Below are positions 26,651-36,003 of a stretch of DNA of 45,366 nucleotides, piece by piece. The notes under the pieces are model-generated. The model made no database searches. It saw only the letters and a program-made list of their open reading frames with translations, and was not told where the DNA came from. Position 1 is the first letter of the stretch. Each line of letters starts with the position of its first letter. The position numbers and the translations under genes were made by a program. The stretch is from an uncultured Planctomycetales bacterium. Its GTDB lineage: Bacteria > Planctomycetota > Planctomycetia > Isosphaerales > Isosphaeraceae. The stretch is taken from assembly GCA_937907525.1 (NCBI GenBank), contig CALCIB010000254.1, forward strand, positions 1 to 45,366, read 5' to 3'.

Positions 26651-29600
26651 ATGTTCGTCGGCCGTCGTCGCGGATTGCTCGCGCTTCTGGTCGTGGCGGC
26701 CTCCGCCGCGACGCTCGATCCGGCCCGGGGCGAGGAGCCCGAGGGAGTGCTCCGGGTCCACGTCCCCTCCGAACTGGCGGTCTCGCGATTCGCTCCGGAC
26801 ACTCCGCTGCGCGTCCTGCCGCCGGAGGCGTTCGAAGCGCTTCTGGACCGGGTGGCCGCGGCCGACCGCCGCCGCGCCCGTGGCGGCCCCCGGCTGATCC
26901 GGGCGCGACACCACGCGCGGTTCAGCCCCGGCCTCTTGACGGGCCGCTCGGAACTGGTCCTGGCGGTGGAGGAGGAGGGCGAGTCCCAGGTCTCGATCGA
27001 ACCCTGGTCGCCGGCGATCGTCGCCGACCCCGACGCCGGAGCGGTCGCGGCGGCCTCGACCGCGGGCGAGGCGTTCGTCCTGGCGACGCCGACGGCCGGA
27101 GCGAACGCCGGCGAGACGACCGTGACCCTGCGCTGGGAGTTGCGCTCGCGGCCGGACTCCCGCGGACGGATCTTCGCCCTGGCCTTGCCGGGCGACGAAT
27201 CGACCACGCTGGAGCTGGACGTCCCCGCCGGCTGGGAGGCCTCCGGCGCCGCCGAGCGTCGCGAAGGGCCCGCAGCGGCCGACTCCTCCGCCGAGCGTCG
27301 GACGTGGCGGTTCTCCGGCCGCGTCGGCGCCGCCGACCTGCGCCTGACCAATCTGGCCGAGGCGCGGACGGCCGGAGGTCGGGCGCGGCTCTGGGTCGCC
27401 GGAACGACGCGGATCGATCTGCGCGGGGCGGCGTCGGAGCTTGGCCGCCCCCCGGAATTCACGACCGACTGGACCGTCCAGGCGGACGGGCCCGGGGCCG
27501 ACTCGTTCACCGTCGAGCTCGACCCCGGCCTGGAGCTGCTGGGCGTCGAGGGCCCCGCGATCCGCGAGTACCGTCTTGAGGAGGGGCCGCCGCGACGGGT
27601 CGTGGTGGCCCTGGCCGCGACCGAGTCGGGATCCGCCTCGATCCGCTTCCTGGGTCGCGTCCGCGTCCCGACCGAGGGCGCCTGGACCGTCCCGGCGATC
27701 CGACCGCTCCCGCCCCTGACCTGGACCGGCGGCGCGACGACGATCCTGCTGGACGCGGGCCGGGTCGTCCGCGACTGCCGCGAGATCGACGGCCGTCGCG
27801 TCCTTCCCTCCGCCGACGCGGACGGCGACTCGGGAATCATGGTCTTCGAGTCGGCCGCGCCCGGCCCCGCGGCCGAACTGACCTTCCGCCCCCCCGGCGC
27901 CAGGCCGACGGCGACCGTCCGGGGCCGATTGATCCTCCGGGAGGCGACGACCCGGCTGGAATGCGAGATCGACGGCCTGGGCGCGTCGGGCTCGGCTCCC
28001 GAGCAGGCGCTTGAGATCCCCCCCGGCTGGATCGTCGACCGCGTCGAGGTCGTCGGCTCGGACGAGACGCCGGCCTGGAACCAGTCGGCGACGGGGGACG
28101 GCCCCGGCGTGTTGCGGGTGGCGGTGCCGCCGACGGACGCCGCGCCCGAGGGGCGGACGGTCAGGATCGGGGCCGCGGCGTCGGGTTCGCCTCGCTTCCC
28201 CCGCGCCGAGGCGCTTCCCCGGGTCCGCCCGATCGACTGCCTGATCGCCGACGAGGCCTGGATCGCCCGGGCCTCGCGCCGCGTCGAGGTCGCGCCGGGG
28301 CCGACCAAGGGGCTGGCGTGGATCGACCCGGCGCGGACGCCGAACCTGCTTCCCGCCGACCCTCCGGCCGACCTTCGGACGCTTCTGGCCTGGCGCTGGA
28401 CGGCGACCGAGGCGACGGCCCCGATGGAGGTCCGACTCGCGGGACCGACGCCCGCGGGACGGATCCACGTGCGGGCGCGCGTGGACTCGGGCGGCGACCG
28501 GCTCGACGTCGCCGGTCGCGCCGAGGCGACGGCGACGACGGCCCCGACCGCGGCGCGGGCGTGGCTGGACGTCGAGCCCGACGATCTGGCGGCCTGGTCG
28601 TTCGTCGACGCGACGACCGGCGGGGCGATCGTTCCGACGGTCGTCGCCGACCCCGAGCGTCGCCGCCTGGGGTTCCCGGAAGGAGGCGTGGCGGTCGAGC
28701 TGCCCGCGGAGTCCACGGCCGACGGCCGGGTCGCGGTGGAGTTCCGGGCGTCGTTCCCCTGGAACGGCCGGGGACGGGTGCCGCTGGTCGCGCTGCCCGC
28801 GGCGCTGTCGCCCGGGAGCGTGGCGGTGGTCGAGACCCCGCGGGGGATGCGGGCCTTGATCGACGGCGAGGGGCTCGGCCGCGTCGAGCCGGCCCTGGCC
28901 GGACGGCTGGCCCCGGCCCCGGAGGGCGATTCGCTCCCCCCCGGCTGGTCGGCCCGGGCGCTGACCTTCGCTCCGGGGGCCCGATTGACGTTGGAGACCG
29001 AGGCGCTCAGGCCCGCGACGCCGACGGGGCTGGTCCGGGAGGCGCGGCTGACCACCAGGACGTTCCCCGCGGGCCGCTCGCTGAACCGGCTGCGGCTTTT
29101 GATCGCGGCGGACCAGACCGAGGCCCTGAGGTTCCGCCTGCCGGCGGGGGCGACGCTCGCCGCGGCGCGGGTGGACGGGCGGCGGACGGCCCCCGCGGTC
29201 GAGGAGGGACGGGCGACGCTGCCGCTGGCCCCCGGGCCCGGCGGGAGGGCCCGAACCGTCGAGTTGGATTACCGAGTCGAGCCGGACGGCGCGGTCGATC
29301 CGGGGCGGATCCGACCCGCCCTTCCCGAGTTCGACGCTCCTTGCCTCTCGTTCTCGTGGGAGTTGGCCCTTCCCGCGGGGGAGACGATCGACGCCCCCGG
29401 CGGCGACTTCGTCGTCGAGGAGGCCGAGCCCAGGCCGGCGTGGCCGTTCGGGGCCCTGGGCGTGCCCCGGTGGCGCTGGCCCGGGGAGCGCTCCGCGGCG
29501 CGGAGCCCGCGGGAGGACGTCCTGCGCCGGCTCGACGAGCTGTCGGGCGAGGCGTCGTCGGAGGATCTGACGTTCGCGGGCCTGTTCGCGCGCTGGGACG

Positions 29601-32600
29601 CCGGGCCGTCGCCGGTGGTGATCGACCGCTCGGCGTTGGCTGACGAGGGGGTCGGCCCGGGGACGAGTTGCGGCGCGGGACGGGACTCCGGGGCCGCGCC
29701 GGCGGTGTGGCGATCGGCGCGGATCCTCCAACGCCGCGGCCTGACGCTGACGGTGGTGGACGACGTCCTGGTCGTGACGTCGCGGCGGGTCGCGACCTCC
29801 CCCGCGGGCCCGGCGACCTGGCGGGCCGCGGTCGCCGAGACCCTCATGTGGGGCGCGGACTCGACCGACCGATTCCAATCCGCCTCCCGATGGCGCGGCG
29901 AGCCGGAGGTCGAGGGGTCGCTGGGGCGACGGCCGACGGCGCCGGGGAGGGCGACGTGGCGCCTCTCCGCGACGTCGTGGCCGGGCCCCGCCGCGGCGAT
30001 CGTCACCGCGGACTCGGCCGCGCGGGCGGTCTTCGGCTGGGCGGCGCTTTTGGCGGTCCTGGCGGTCGGCGCGTGGCGGGGCGTGGCGCCGCGCCGAGGG
30101 CTGATCGTCCCGTTGCTGTTGATGGTCGCCGCCGTCGTGGTTCACGACTGGTGGGGAGGCTTCCCCCCCGAACCGACCGCCGGGGTCTTCGCGGGGGCCT
30201 TCGGCGTCGTCCTGGTCCGCCTGGGGCGGCTGCTCCGCGCGACCGTCCGCGGCCCCGGGGGCGCGACCCCGCCTTCCACCGCGGTCGGCTCGACCTTTCC
30301 GGGCCGTCGCGGGTTCCGACTCGGCGCGGGCCTCCTGGCCGCGGCCGGATTGGCGCGGGCGGCCGACCCGCCGGCCGCGGCGCCCGAGTCCCCCGTCATC
30401 GCCCTGATCCCCTACGACGGCGAGTTCGACCCCGACGCCCCCCCCGCGCGGGTGATCCTGCGGCGCGAGGACCACGACCGCCTCCTGGAGCGCGCCCGAC
30501 CGCCGCGGCCGAATTCGGTCTCCCGCGACGGGCCGATCATCGTCGGGGTGGAGCATCGGGTGGAGCGGTCGGCCGAGTTGGAGGCGACGATCGAGAGCGA
30601 GTACGCCTTCCGCGGCGCCGACGCCGCCTCTCGGTTCGCCTTCCCCGTCGGCGGCGCCCACGACATCCGGGCGACCGTGGACGGGGCGCGGGCGGCGGTG
30701 ATCGTCGAGCCCGGCGGGGAGTCCGCCGTCGTCGCCGCGCCCGCCGGCGCGACCCGACTGGTCCTCCGCCGCGCCGCGCCCCTGGTCCGCGAGGGGGGGT
30801 TGGATTCGCTGGAGCTGAAGGTGGCCCCGGCCCCCTTCGCGAAGCTCGTGCTGAAGCGGACGGCGGATTCGCCGCCGGTCCAGCACCTGGCGGCGCGGGG
30901 GCGCGTCCTCGCCGCGGGCGACGGCCCGATCGAGGCGGCGCTTGGGCCCGTCAAGAGCCTGAGCGTCTGCTGGACCGCCCCGGAGCCGGCCGCCGACGAA
31001 CCCGCCGCGAGCGTCGAATCGCTGATGCTCTGGGATCTCGACCCGGCCGGCGAGCGGATCCGCGCCCGGCTGACGTACAAGCCGCGACGGCGGACCTCCA
31101 CGATCGCCGTCGGCCTGGAGCCGGGGTTGATCCCCCGCGCGGTGAATGTCCCCGGCCTGGTCGACGCGACCTGGGGAGGGACGGCCCAGAACCCCGAATG
31201 GATCGCCCACGTCGACCCGCCGCTGTCGGAACGGGCGACGATCCGCCTGGACTTCTGGCGGCCCCTGGCCAAGGGCGCGGCGGTCGGCGAGACCGGCGCG
31301 GTCGTCCGCCGGTTCCCGCGGGTCGAACCCCTGGGCGTCGACCGCGAGCCCGGCCTCCTGGCGGCGCGCCGCCCCGGCCGCTGGTCGGGGAGGCTCGCGC
31401 CGCCGAGGGACGTCGAGCCCGTGGAGGACGAGACGTTCGTCCGCGCCTGGGGCGCGCTGCCGGACGATTCGCTGACCTTCGCCGGCGTCGTCCGCCACGA
31501 CGGCCGCGCCCCCGTCGAGTTCGCCACCGGCCCGTCGCCGACGCGCTACGCGCGCCGATCCGCCGTTCGCCTGACGATCGACGCGGGGCGGATCGATTGG
31601 GACTGCGCGTTGGAGTTGTCCGAGATCGGCGGCCTGCTCGACCATGTGGATCTGGGCGTGCCCGACGACCTGATCGTCCTGGACGTCGAGTCCCCCGGCC
31701 TGACCGACTGGAGCCGCGAGCCGGGCGGGCCCCTGCGGGCGCGGTTCGATCGGATCGACCTGAAGTCGCGACGGACGATCCGCCTGCGAGGCTGGATCCC
31801 GGTCTCCGAACTCGTCCCGGGCCCGGGCCTCCGACGTCATCGCGCGCGGCTCCCGTGGGTCGACGCCGGCGAGGGGAGGGGATCGGCCGGGACGCTGGAG
31901 GTCTATTCGCGAGGGCCGATCGAACTGGCGACCGCGTCGGGGGGGGCGTCGCCGTCGAAGCCGGAGCCCGACGCGGAACGGCCCGAGCCGGCGGGAGGCC
32001 CCTGGGTCCGCTCGACGTTCCGCGTCGAGGATCCCAGGCAGGTCGGCGAGTTGTCGTGGGCGCCGCGGCCGCCGCGGTCGAACGTGACCGTGGACAGCCA
32101 GTTGACGATCCATCCCGACTCGGCGGAGTGGACGGCCGTGCTGAGATACGACGTCGCGGGGGGGCCCCTGGACGTCGTCCAACTCCGGCTCCCCCCCGAA
32201 TGGGCCGCCCGGGGCCGAATCCAGGCCGAGGGCCGCAACCAGCCGTTGGTGGCCGAGACGCGCGACGGCTTCACCGTCTGGACCATCACTCCCGATCGTC
32301 CGGTCTGGGGCTCGCGCCGGCTGGTGCTGCGCTCGCGCATGGAGACCCGGCCGGGGGAGGAGTTGGCGTTCCCGGTGGTCGCGCCCTTGGGGCTGGGGGT
32401 GGTGGACGCCTCGTTGGCGTTGGTGTTCGCCACGACGCCGCCGCCGACGGTCTCCGGGACCGCCGGCCTGCGGCCGATCCCCTACGCCTCGCGGTTCCAG
32501 GACCGGGAGTTCGGCGGCGCGATCGGCTCGGCCTCGCGGGCGTTCCACGTCGAGAAGGAGGGGTGGGGGCTTTCGATCCAGCCGCCGCCGGGCGAGCCGG

Positions 32601-33721
32601 CGGGGCCGGCCGGCAAGGACGCCGCCGCCGAGGTGAGATCGGTCGACCTGGCGGTGGTGGTCCGCCCCGACGGCTCCGCGCTGGGCCTGGCCGACTTCCA
32701 GACGGAGCCGAGGACCGGACGGTTCTTGACCGTCGCCCCGCCGGAAGGGGCGCGCCTGCTTCGCGCCGCGGTCGACGGCGCGGCGGTCGGGCCGTCGCTC
32801 GACGCCGAATCGCGCTGGGTCGTCCCGCTGGGCGAATCCTCCGCCCCCCTGGTCAGCGTCGTCTGGGAGGCGGAACGGCCGTCGTCGGAGCCGCGAGGGC
32901 CGGCGCTTCCCCGCGTCGGCGACGGCCGCGTCGCGGCGTCGGCGAGCGTCTACGCCCCGGCCGAGACGTCCGTCCGTTCGCCGCTCGGCGGACTGGAGGC
33001 GGTGGCGCCGGAGCGGGTCTTCCTCGACCGGGCCGACCGCGCGGCCGAGTCGGCCCTGGAACTCGTCGCCGAGATGGACCGGGGCTCGGGTCGCGATCGC
33101 GCCCGGCTCGTCGCCCTGTTGATCGAGCACGAGTCGACCCTGCGCGAGGTCGAGCGCGCCCTGGGCGCGGCCTTCCGCGGCGGCGACCGCCCCCGCCGCG
33201 ACCGCGCGGCCCGAGACCTGGAAATGGTCAAGGCCGCGCGCGACCGGCTCGCCGAGACGTTGCGGGCGACGGGGATGGAGGAGCCGGTCGCCTGGGCCCG
33301 CGAATCGCTCGGCATGACGACCGAGGGGACCGAGGCCGCGGCCCCCGCCGCGGTCGCGCCCGAACCGCTCGCCCGCGAGCGGATTCGCAGGCTGGGCCGG
33401 CCCGCGTTTTTCGCCGGAGTCGCGCCCGGCCTGGCCGATCCGCCCGCCCGGCTGGAACTCGCCGCCGACCGCGCCGAGGGCTACGGCGTCAGCGAGACTC
33501 GGGCCCGGTCGCTTCTACTGTCGGCCCTGCTTCTGGGGCTCGGCCTGGCGGGGCTGACCTCCGCGCGGCAAGCCGGCGCGCGGAGCCTGATCGCCGCCGC
33601 GTGCCTGTCGCTGGCCGCCGTCGCCGGCGGCCCCCTGGCCCTCGCCGCCGCCGTCGCCGCCCTCTTGGCCGGCTGGTTCGGCCCCTCCCCCGCGGCCCGA
33701 GGCGCCGCGACGTCGCGCTGA
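26651..33721 (+). CDS. Giant envelope protein, apparent fusion of two paralogous units, 2356 aa
   Basis: I recognise no named family. The N-terminal signal (GLLALLVVAASAATLDPARG, about 8-27) is followed by about 1,090 mostly beta-rich residues and then by hydrophobic helices (about 1126-1196). Next, at about 1220-1240, comes FRLGAGLLAAAGLARAADPP, which looks like a second, internal signal peptide, followed by another beta-rich unit of about 1,000 residues and C-terminal membrane helices (about 2286-2345). Both units begin with a similar element (RVLPPEAFEALLDRV...HHARFSPGLLTGRSEL and RVILRREDHDRLLERA...VEHRVERSAELEATI), also related to the start of the preceding protein. ATG 26651 has GGAG 8 nt upstream and stands 4 bp after the previous stop. 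Most of the protein should lie outside the cytoplasmic membrane. Confidence 0.75.
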   Translation: MFVGRRRGLLALLVVAASAATLDPARGEEPEGVLRVHVPSELAVSRFAPDTPLRVLPPEAFEALLDRVAAADRRRARGGPRLIRARHHARFSPGLLTGRSELVLAVEEEGESQVSIEPWSPAIVADPDAGAVAAASTAGEAFVLATPTAGANAGETTVTLRWELRSRPDSRGRIFALALPGDESTTLELDVPAGWEASGAAERREGPAAADSSAERRTWRFSGRVGAADLRLTNLAEARTAGGRARLWVAGTTRIDLRGAASELGRPPEFTTDWTVQADGPGADSFTVELDPGLELLGVEGPAIREYRLEEGPPRRVVVALAATESGSASIRFLGRVRVPTEGAWTVPAIRPLPPLTWTGGATTILLDAGRVVRDCREIDGRRVLPSADADGDSGIMVFESAAPGPAAELTFRPPGARPTATVRGRLILREATTRLECEIDGLGASGSAPEQALEIPPGWIVDRVEVVGSDETPAWNQSATGDGPGVLRVAVPPTDAAPEGRTVRIGAAASGSPRFPRAEALPRVRPIDCLIADEAWIARASRRVEVAPGPTKGLAWIDPARTPNLLPADPPADLRTLLAWRWTATEATAPMEVRLAGPTPAGRIHVRARVDSGGDRLDVAGRAEATATTAPTAARAWLDVEPDDLAAWSFVDATTGGAIVPTVVADPERRRLGFPEGGVAVELPAESTADGRVAVEFRASFPWNGRGRVPLVALPAALSPGSVAVVETPRGMRALIDGEGLGRVEPALAGRLAPAPEGDSLPPGWSARALTFAPGARLTLETEALRPATPTGLVREARLTTRTFPAGRSLNRLRLLIAADQTEALRFRLPAGATLAAARVDGRRTAPAVEEGRATLPLAPGPGGRARTVELDYRVEPDGAVDPGRIRPALPEFDAPCLSFSWELALPAGETIDAPGGDFVVEEAEPRPAWPFGALGVPRWRWPGERSAARSPREDVLRRLDELSGEASSEDLTFAGLFARWDAGPSPVVIDRSALADEGVGPGTSCGAGRDSGAAPAVWRSARILQRRGLTLTVVDDVLVVTSRRVATSPAGPATWRAAVAETLMWGADSTDRFQSASRWRGEPEVEGSLGRRPTAPGRATWRLSATSWPGPAAAIVTADSAARAVFGWAALLAVLAVGAWRGVAPRRGLIVPLLLMVAAVVVHDWWGGFPPEPTAGVFAGAFGVVLVRLGRLLRATVRGPGGATPPSTAVGSTFPGRRGFRLGAGLLAAAGLARAADPPAAAPESPVIALIPYDGEFDPDAPPARVILRREDHDRLLERARPPRPNSVSRDGPIIVGVEHRVERSAELEATIESEYAFRGADAASRFAFPVGGAHDIRATVDGARAAVIVEPGGESAVVAAPAGATRLVLRRAAPLVREGGLDSLELKVAPAPFAKLVLKRTADSPPVQHLAARGRVLAAGDGPIEAALGPVKSLSVCWTAPEPAADEPAASVESLMLWDLDPAGERIRARLTYKPRRRTSTIAVGLEPGLIPRAVNVPGLVDATWGGTAQNPEWIAHVDPPLSERATIRLDFWRPLAKGAAVGETGAVVRRFPRVEPLGVDREPGLLAARRPGRWSGRLAPPRDVEPVEDETFVRAWGALPDDSLTFAGVVRHDGRAPVEFATGPSPTRYARRSAVRLTIDAGRIDWDCALELSEIGGLLDHVDLGVPDDLIVLDVESPGLTDWSREPGGPLRARFDRIDLKSRRTIRLRGWIPVSELVPGPGLRRHRARLPWVDAGEGRGSAGTLEVYSRGPIELATASGGASPSKPEPDAERPEPAGGPWVRSTFRVEDPRQVGELSWAPRPPRSNVTVDSQLTIHPDSAEWTAVLRYDVAGGPLDVVQLRLPPEWAARGRIQAEGRNQPLVAETRDGFTVWTITPDRPVWGSRRLVLRSRMETRPGEELAFPVVAPLGLGVVDASLALVFATTPPPTVSGTAGLRPIPYASRFQDREFGGAIGSASRAFHVEKEGWGLSIQPPPGEPAGPAGKDAAAEVRSVDLAVVVRPDGSALGLADFQTEPRTGRFLTVAPPEGARLLRAAVDGAAVGPSLDAESRWVVPLGESSAPLVSVVWEAERPSSEPRGPALPRVGDGRVAASASVYAPAETSVRSPLGGLEAVAPERVFLDRADRAAESALELVAEMDRGSGRDRARLVALLIEHESTLREVERALGAAFRGGDRPRRDRAARDLEMVKAARDRLAETLRATGMEEPVAWARESLGMTTEGTEAAAPAAVAPEPLARERIRRLGRPAFFAGVAPGLADPPARLELAADRAEGYGVSETRARSLLLSALLLGLGLAGLTSARQAGARSLIAAACLSLAAVAGGPLALAAAVAALLAGWFGPSPAARGAATSR

Positions 33722-33790
33722 GATTCGCCCGATCACATGACGGCCGAGCCCGTTCATGCGACAATATGTGAAATTGATGAGTATCAATAT

Positions 33791-33915
33791 CCCTTCTCCC
33801 CTTGTGGGAGAAGGTGGCCGAAGGCCGGATGAGGGGGGGCGATTCCAAAAGGCTCTCGGTTACGCCACCCCTCATCCGTCCCTTCGGGGCGCCTTTTCCC
33901 ACAAGGGGAGAAGGG
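33791..33915. repeat. Structured inverted-repeat element, 125 bp
   Basis: Two copies of the same unit face each other. The left unit (33791-33836) has a hairpin CCTTCTCCC...GGGAGAAGG, a small hairpin GGCCGAAGGCC and the tail GATGAGGG. The right unit (33868-33915) is the inverted equivalent. Related units occur at 1-118, 4985-5160 and 45324-45366. The element lies between the giant-protein gene and the converging lipoprotein gene and may serve as a bidirectional terminator. A small palindrome, ATTGAT-gagt-ATCAAT, stands just before it at 33773-33788. Confidence 0.75.
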
Positions 33916-33974
33916 AAGGATGCTCGCTCGCCGTGGTTGTCGGTGATGTCGCCAGTGTGGCGATTCCGCCGGGA

Positions 33975-34376
33975 TCACGGCTTGCGAGCGTTCCTCGCCT
34001 TCGGCCCCAGGGTCTTGGGCTGGTGGTCGAGCTTGCGTTCGGCCAGGCGCTCGAGGTCCTCGGCGGTCGGCTCCTGGGCGTCGCGGAGGGCGTAGGCGGC
34101 GGCCTGCGCCGCGTCCCAGTCGCCGGACTTGGCCTTGGCGACGACCTCCTGGAACGCGGCGTACTCGGCGTCGGAGACCTTGCCGGCGGCGCGGCGCTCT
34201 TCGAGCAACGCCGCGTTCTTGTCGAGCCAGCTCGACTCCCGCGCGCTGGCTGCGGTCGCCAGCGAGACGACCAAATCGCGGTTCTCGCCGGAGATTCGCG
34301 TCCCCCCGCAGCCAGGGGCCGCGAGCAGCGCGAGGCCCAGCGTCGGCGCGGCGACGATCATCAGCGGTCGGCGCAT
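33975..34376 (-). CDS. Small putative lipoprotein, 133 aa
   Basis: It has a lipoprotein signal: MRRPLMIVAA, then a hydrophobic core, then LLAAPGC with Cys23 as the lipidation site. The mature part is helical and charged (RESSWLDKNAALLEERRAAGKVSDAEYAAFQEVVAKAKSGDW) and ends Lys/Arg-rich. GGAGG 8 nt before ATG 34376 decides the start. The gene lies 17 bp downstream of the DUF1559 gene, a pairing common in planctomycetes, so the two are probably made together at the cell envelope. The function is unknown. Confidence 0.85.
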   Translation of the reverse strand: MRRPLMIVAAPTLGLALLAAPGCGGTRISGENRDLVVSLATAASARESSWLDKNAALLEERRAAGKVSDAEYAAFQEVVAKAKSGDWDAAQAAAYALRDAQEPTAEDLERLAERKLDHQPKTLGPKARNARKP

Positions 34377-34393
34377 GGCGTCGGTCCTCCGGG

Positions 34394-35377
34394 TCAGAAC
34401 TGGTCGGATGAGACGACCTCGCCGCCGGCGCGGGTGGCGAGGGCGGGCCAGACGGCCTGGCTGATGTTCGACGACGCGAACCGGACCGAGCCGTCCCCCA
34501 TCAGGACGTTGCAACCGCCGGGATGTTCCGCGTACATGCTGCAAACCTTGGCGAGGCGCGAGTTGGGTGGGTGGATCAGCGGGGGATTCTCGCCGGGGTT
34601 CGGGCCGCTGTGGACCAGGACCTGGGTCGCCGCGACGTCGCAGAAGGAGAACGCGAACCGCGGCGTTGGGCAGTCCACCGCGCCGGGGATCACGCCCACC
34701 CAGGTGTTATCGCTGAGCACCGCGGAATGCTCGCCCAAGAACACGGTGTTGGAAAGCCCGTCGGTCACGGCCGGGACGCCGATCCGACTGTTGCGGAAGA
34801 TCGGGCCGTCGGCCAGCGTCGTCCAGTCGTCGACCGCGAAGGCCCACGCCTCCACCCGGCCGGCGCTGGCCGCGTAGTGCGAGCGGCTGAACGTCGCCAG
34901 CGTCGTCCCCGCCTCGTTCTTGACGTCGTAGGTCTTCGACGTCTCGCCCACCGACGGGCAAAGGTAAGTGGCGATCGTCACCCGCGCGCCGGTCGTGTTG
35001 GCGAGGTGCTGGCACGGCAGGTTCACGTTGAGCGCCGCGAAGACCGTTGACTGCTCCATGTACGGCAGCAGAAGCGCCCCCCAGGCCCAGCCGGGGCCGG
35101 TGTCGCGGGTGAGCGGGTCCGGCGTCCCCATGATGGAATTCCCTCCCGGCAGGACCAGGTAGCCGGAGGGGAAGCAGCCCTGGGCGTCGTGGTAGTTGTG
35201 CATCGCCAGGCCCATCTGCTTCAGGTTGTTGGTGCATTGGGCGCGGCGGGCGGCCTCGCGGGCGGCCTGCACGGCGGGAAGCAAAAGCGCGATCAACACC
35301 GCGATGATCGCGATGACGACGAGCAGCTCGATCAGCGTGAAGCCGGCGGCGCGCCGGCGCGAGTCGAATCGATGCAT
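34394..35377 (-). CDS. DUF1559 protein with prepilin-like N-terminus, 327 aa
   Basis: The second DUF1559 member in the window. The prepilin-type signal AAGFTLIELLVVIAII (about residues 10-25) is followed by the family segment AREAARRAQCTNNLKQMGLAMHNYHD. The C-terminus has HPGGCNVLMGDGSVRFASS, the H-x9-DG family motif. The ATG at 35377 is the only start near the signal; the upstream extension is Arg-rich. It shares the operon with the lipoprotein gene downstream. Like other members it is probably membrane-anchored with an extracytoplasmic beta-rich domain; no biochemical role is established. Confidence 0.93.
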   Translation of the reverse strand: MHRFDSRRRAAGFTLIELLVVIAIIAVLIALLLPAVQAAREAARRAQCTNNLKQMGLAMHNYHDAQGCFPSGYLVLPGGNSIMGTPDPLTRDTGPGWAWGALLLPYMEQSTVFAALNVNLPCQHLANTTGARVTIATYLCPSVGETSKTYDVKNEAGTTLATFSRSHYAASAGRVEAWAFAVDDWTTLADGPIFRNSRIGVPAVTDGLSNTVFLGEHSAVLSDNTWVGVIPGAVDCPTPRFAFSFCDVAATQVLVHSGPNPGENPPLIHPPNSRLAKVCSMYAEHPGGCNVLMGDGSVRFASSNISQAVWPALATRAGGEVVSSDQF

Positions 35378-35524
35378 GATGAATGATCTCCAGGCGTACC
35401 GCGGTCGAGAAGGGAGGGCGCGAACGCGCGAGGCGCGCCTAAGCGCGTCGGCGCGGACGCGAAGTCGAGGCGGCCGGCGCACGCGCCGGACGTCGCCGGG
35501 GACGACGTCGGAACGCGCGCGGCC

Positions 35525-35872
35525 TTAGACGATGGCGCGAGGAGAGGCGGGAGGGGCGCGCGGAGGCGAGACGGCTCGGGATTCGAGCGGCGGGAGGAAG
35601 ACCCGGACGGGTCTGGAGACGCGGGCGACCCGAGGCGCGGGGTGGGAGATCGTCGCGTCGGGCCTGTGCTGCGACAGCGACAGCAGATGGCAGATCGCGC
35701 AGTCGTCCCCGGAGTGCCCCGGTGACTGCAAGAGTTGCCCTGACGCCTCGATCGCGCACGACGCCCCGTGATCCGATCCGACCCAGCCGTGCAGTGACGG
35801 CCCGGCCGCCATCACGACCGCGTATGCGGCCGCGAACGCGATCATCGAGAGCGCGCGGCGACTCGATCGCAT
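35525..35872 (-). CDS. Small exported protein with CxxCH motif, 115 aa
   Basis: The N-terminus (MRSSRRALSMIAFAAAYAVVMAAG) is a signal peptide or anchor. The mature part has His28, His35, Cys39 and the cluster C58-A-I-C61-H62, then a Pro/Arg/Ser-rich tail. It recalls small DUF2946-like metal-related exported proteins with paired Cys, but I cannot assign it. CxxCH also fits a heme-attachment motif, but nothing else suggests a cytochrome. AGGAA 6 nt before ATG 35872 supports this start over one 25 codons upstream. Confidence 0.6.
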   Translation of the reverse strand: MRSSRRALSMIAFAAAYAVVMAAGPSLHGWVGSDHGASCAIEASGQLLQSPGHSGDDCAICHLLSLSQHRPDATISHPAPRVARVSRPVRVFLPPLESRAVSPPRAPPASPRAIV

Positions 35873-35911
35873 GACGATTCCTGAATCCGGGGAGGTATGT
35901 TCGCTGAAGGC

Positions 35912-35945
35912 GGGAAGCTCCTTGAGTCGTAATTCAAGGCTTCCC
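35912..35945. other. Imperfect hairpin between two minus-strand genes
   Basis: GGGAAGC...TTGA (35912-35925) pairs with TCAAG..GCTTCCC (35934-35945), apart from a small bulge, over a loop of about 8 nt. It lies 58 bp past the stop codon of the gene at 36004-36654 and 40 bp before the start of the next gene. It could be a terminator of the former or a leader structure of the latter. Confidence 0.4.
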
Positions 35946-36003
35946 AACCCTAATTACAATGCGACGACGGCGGTTGAAGGGCAAGAGGAAAATCAAGCCG
36001 CGG

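Noticed and set aside
22339..29055. Very long minus-strand open frame opposite the giant-protein genes
   Set aside because: The translation is Ser/Arg/Pro/Ala-rich with no domain, signal or ribosome site. It is the antisense shadow expected when the real genes have strongly GC-biased third positions.
26147..33130. Second minus-strand open frame of about 7 kb opposite the 2356-aa gene
   Set aside because: The composition is dominated by Arg/Gly/Pro/Asp without hydrophobic cores. The plus-strand reading has a signal peptide, TM helices, a ribosome site and a 4-bp spacing to its neighbour.
29668..33771. Alternative plus-strand open frame inside the giant gene
   Set aside because: Arg/Gly/Pro-rich shadow frame with no start signal; the main frame continues through the whole region.
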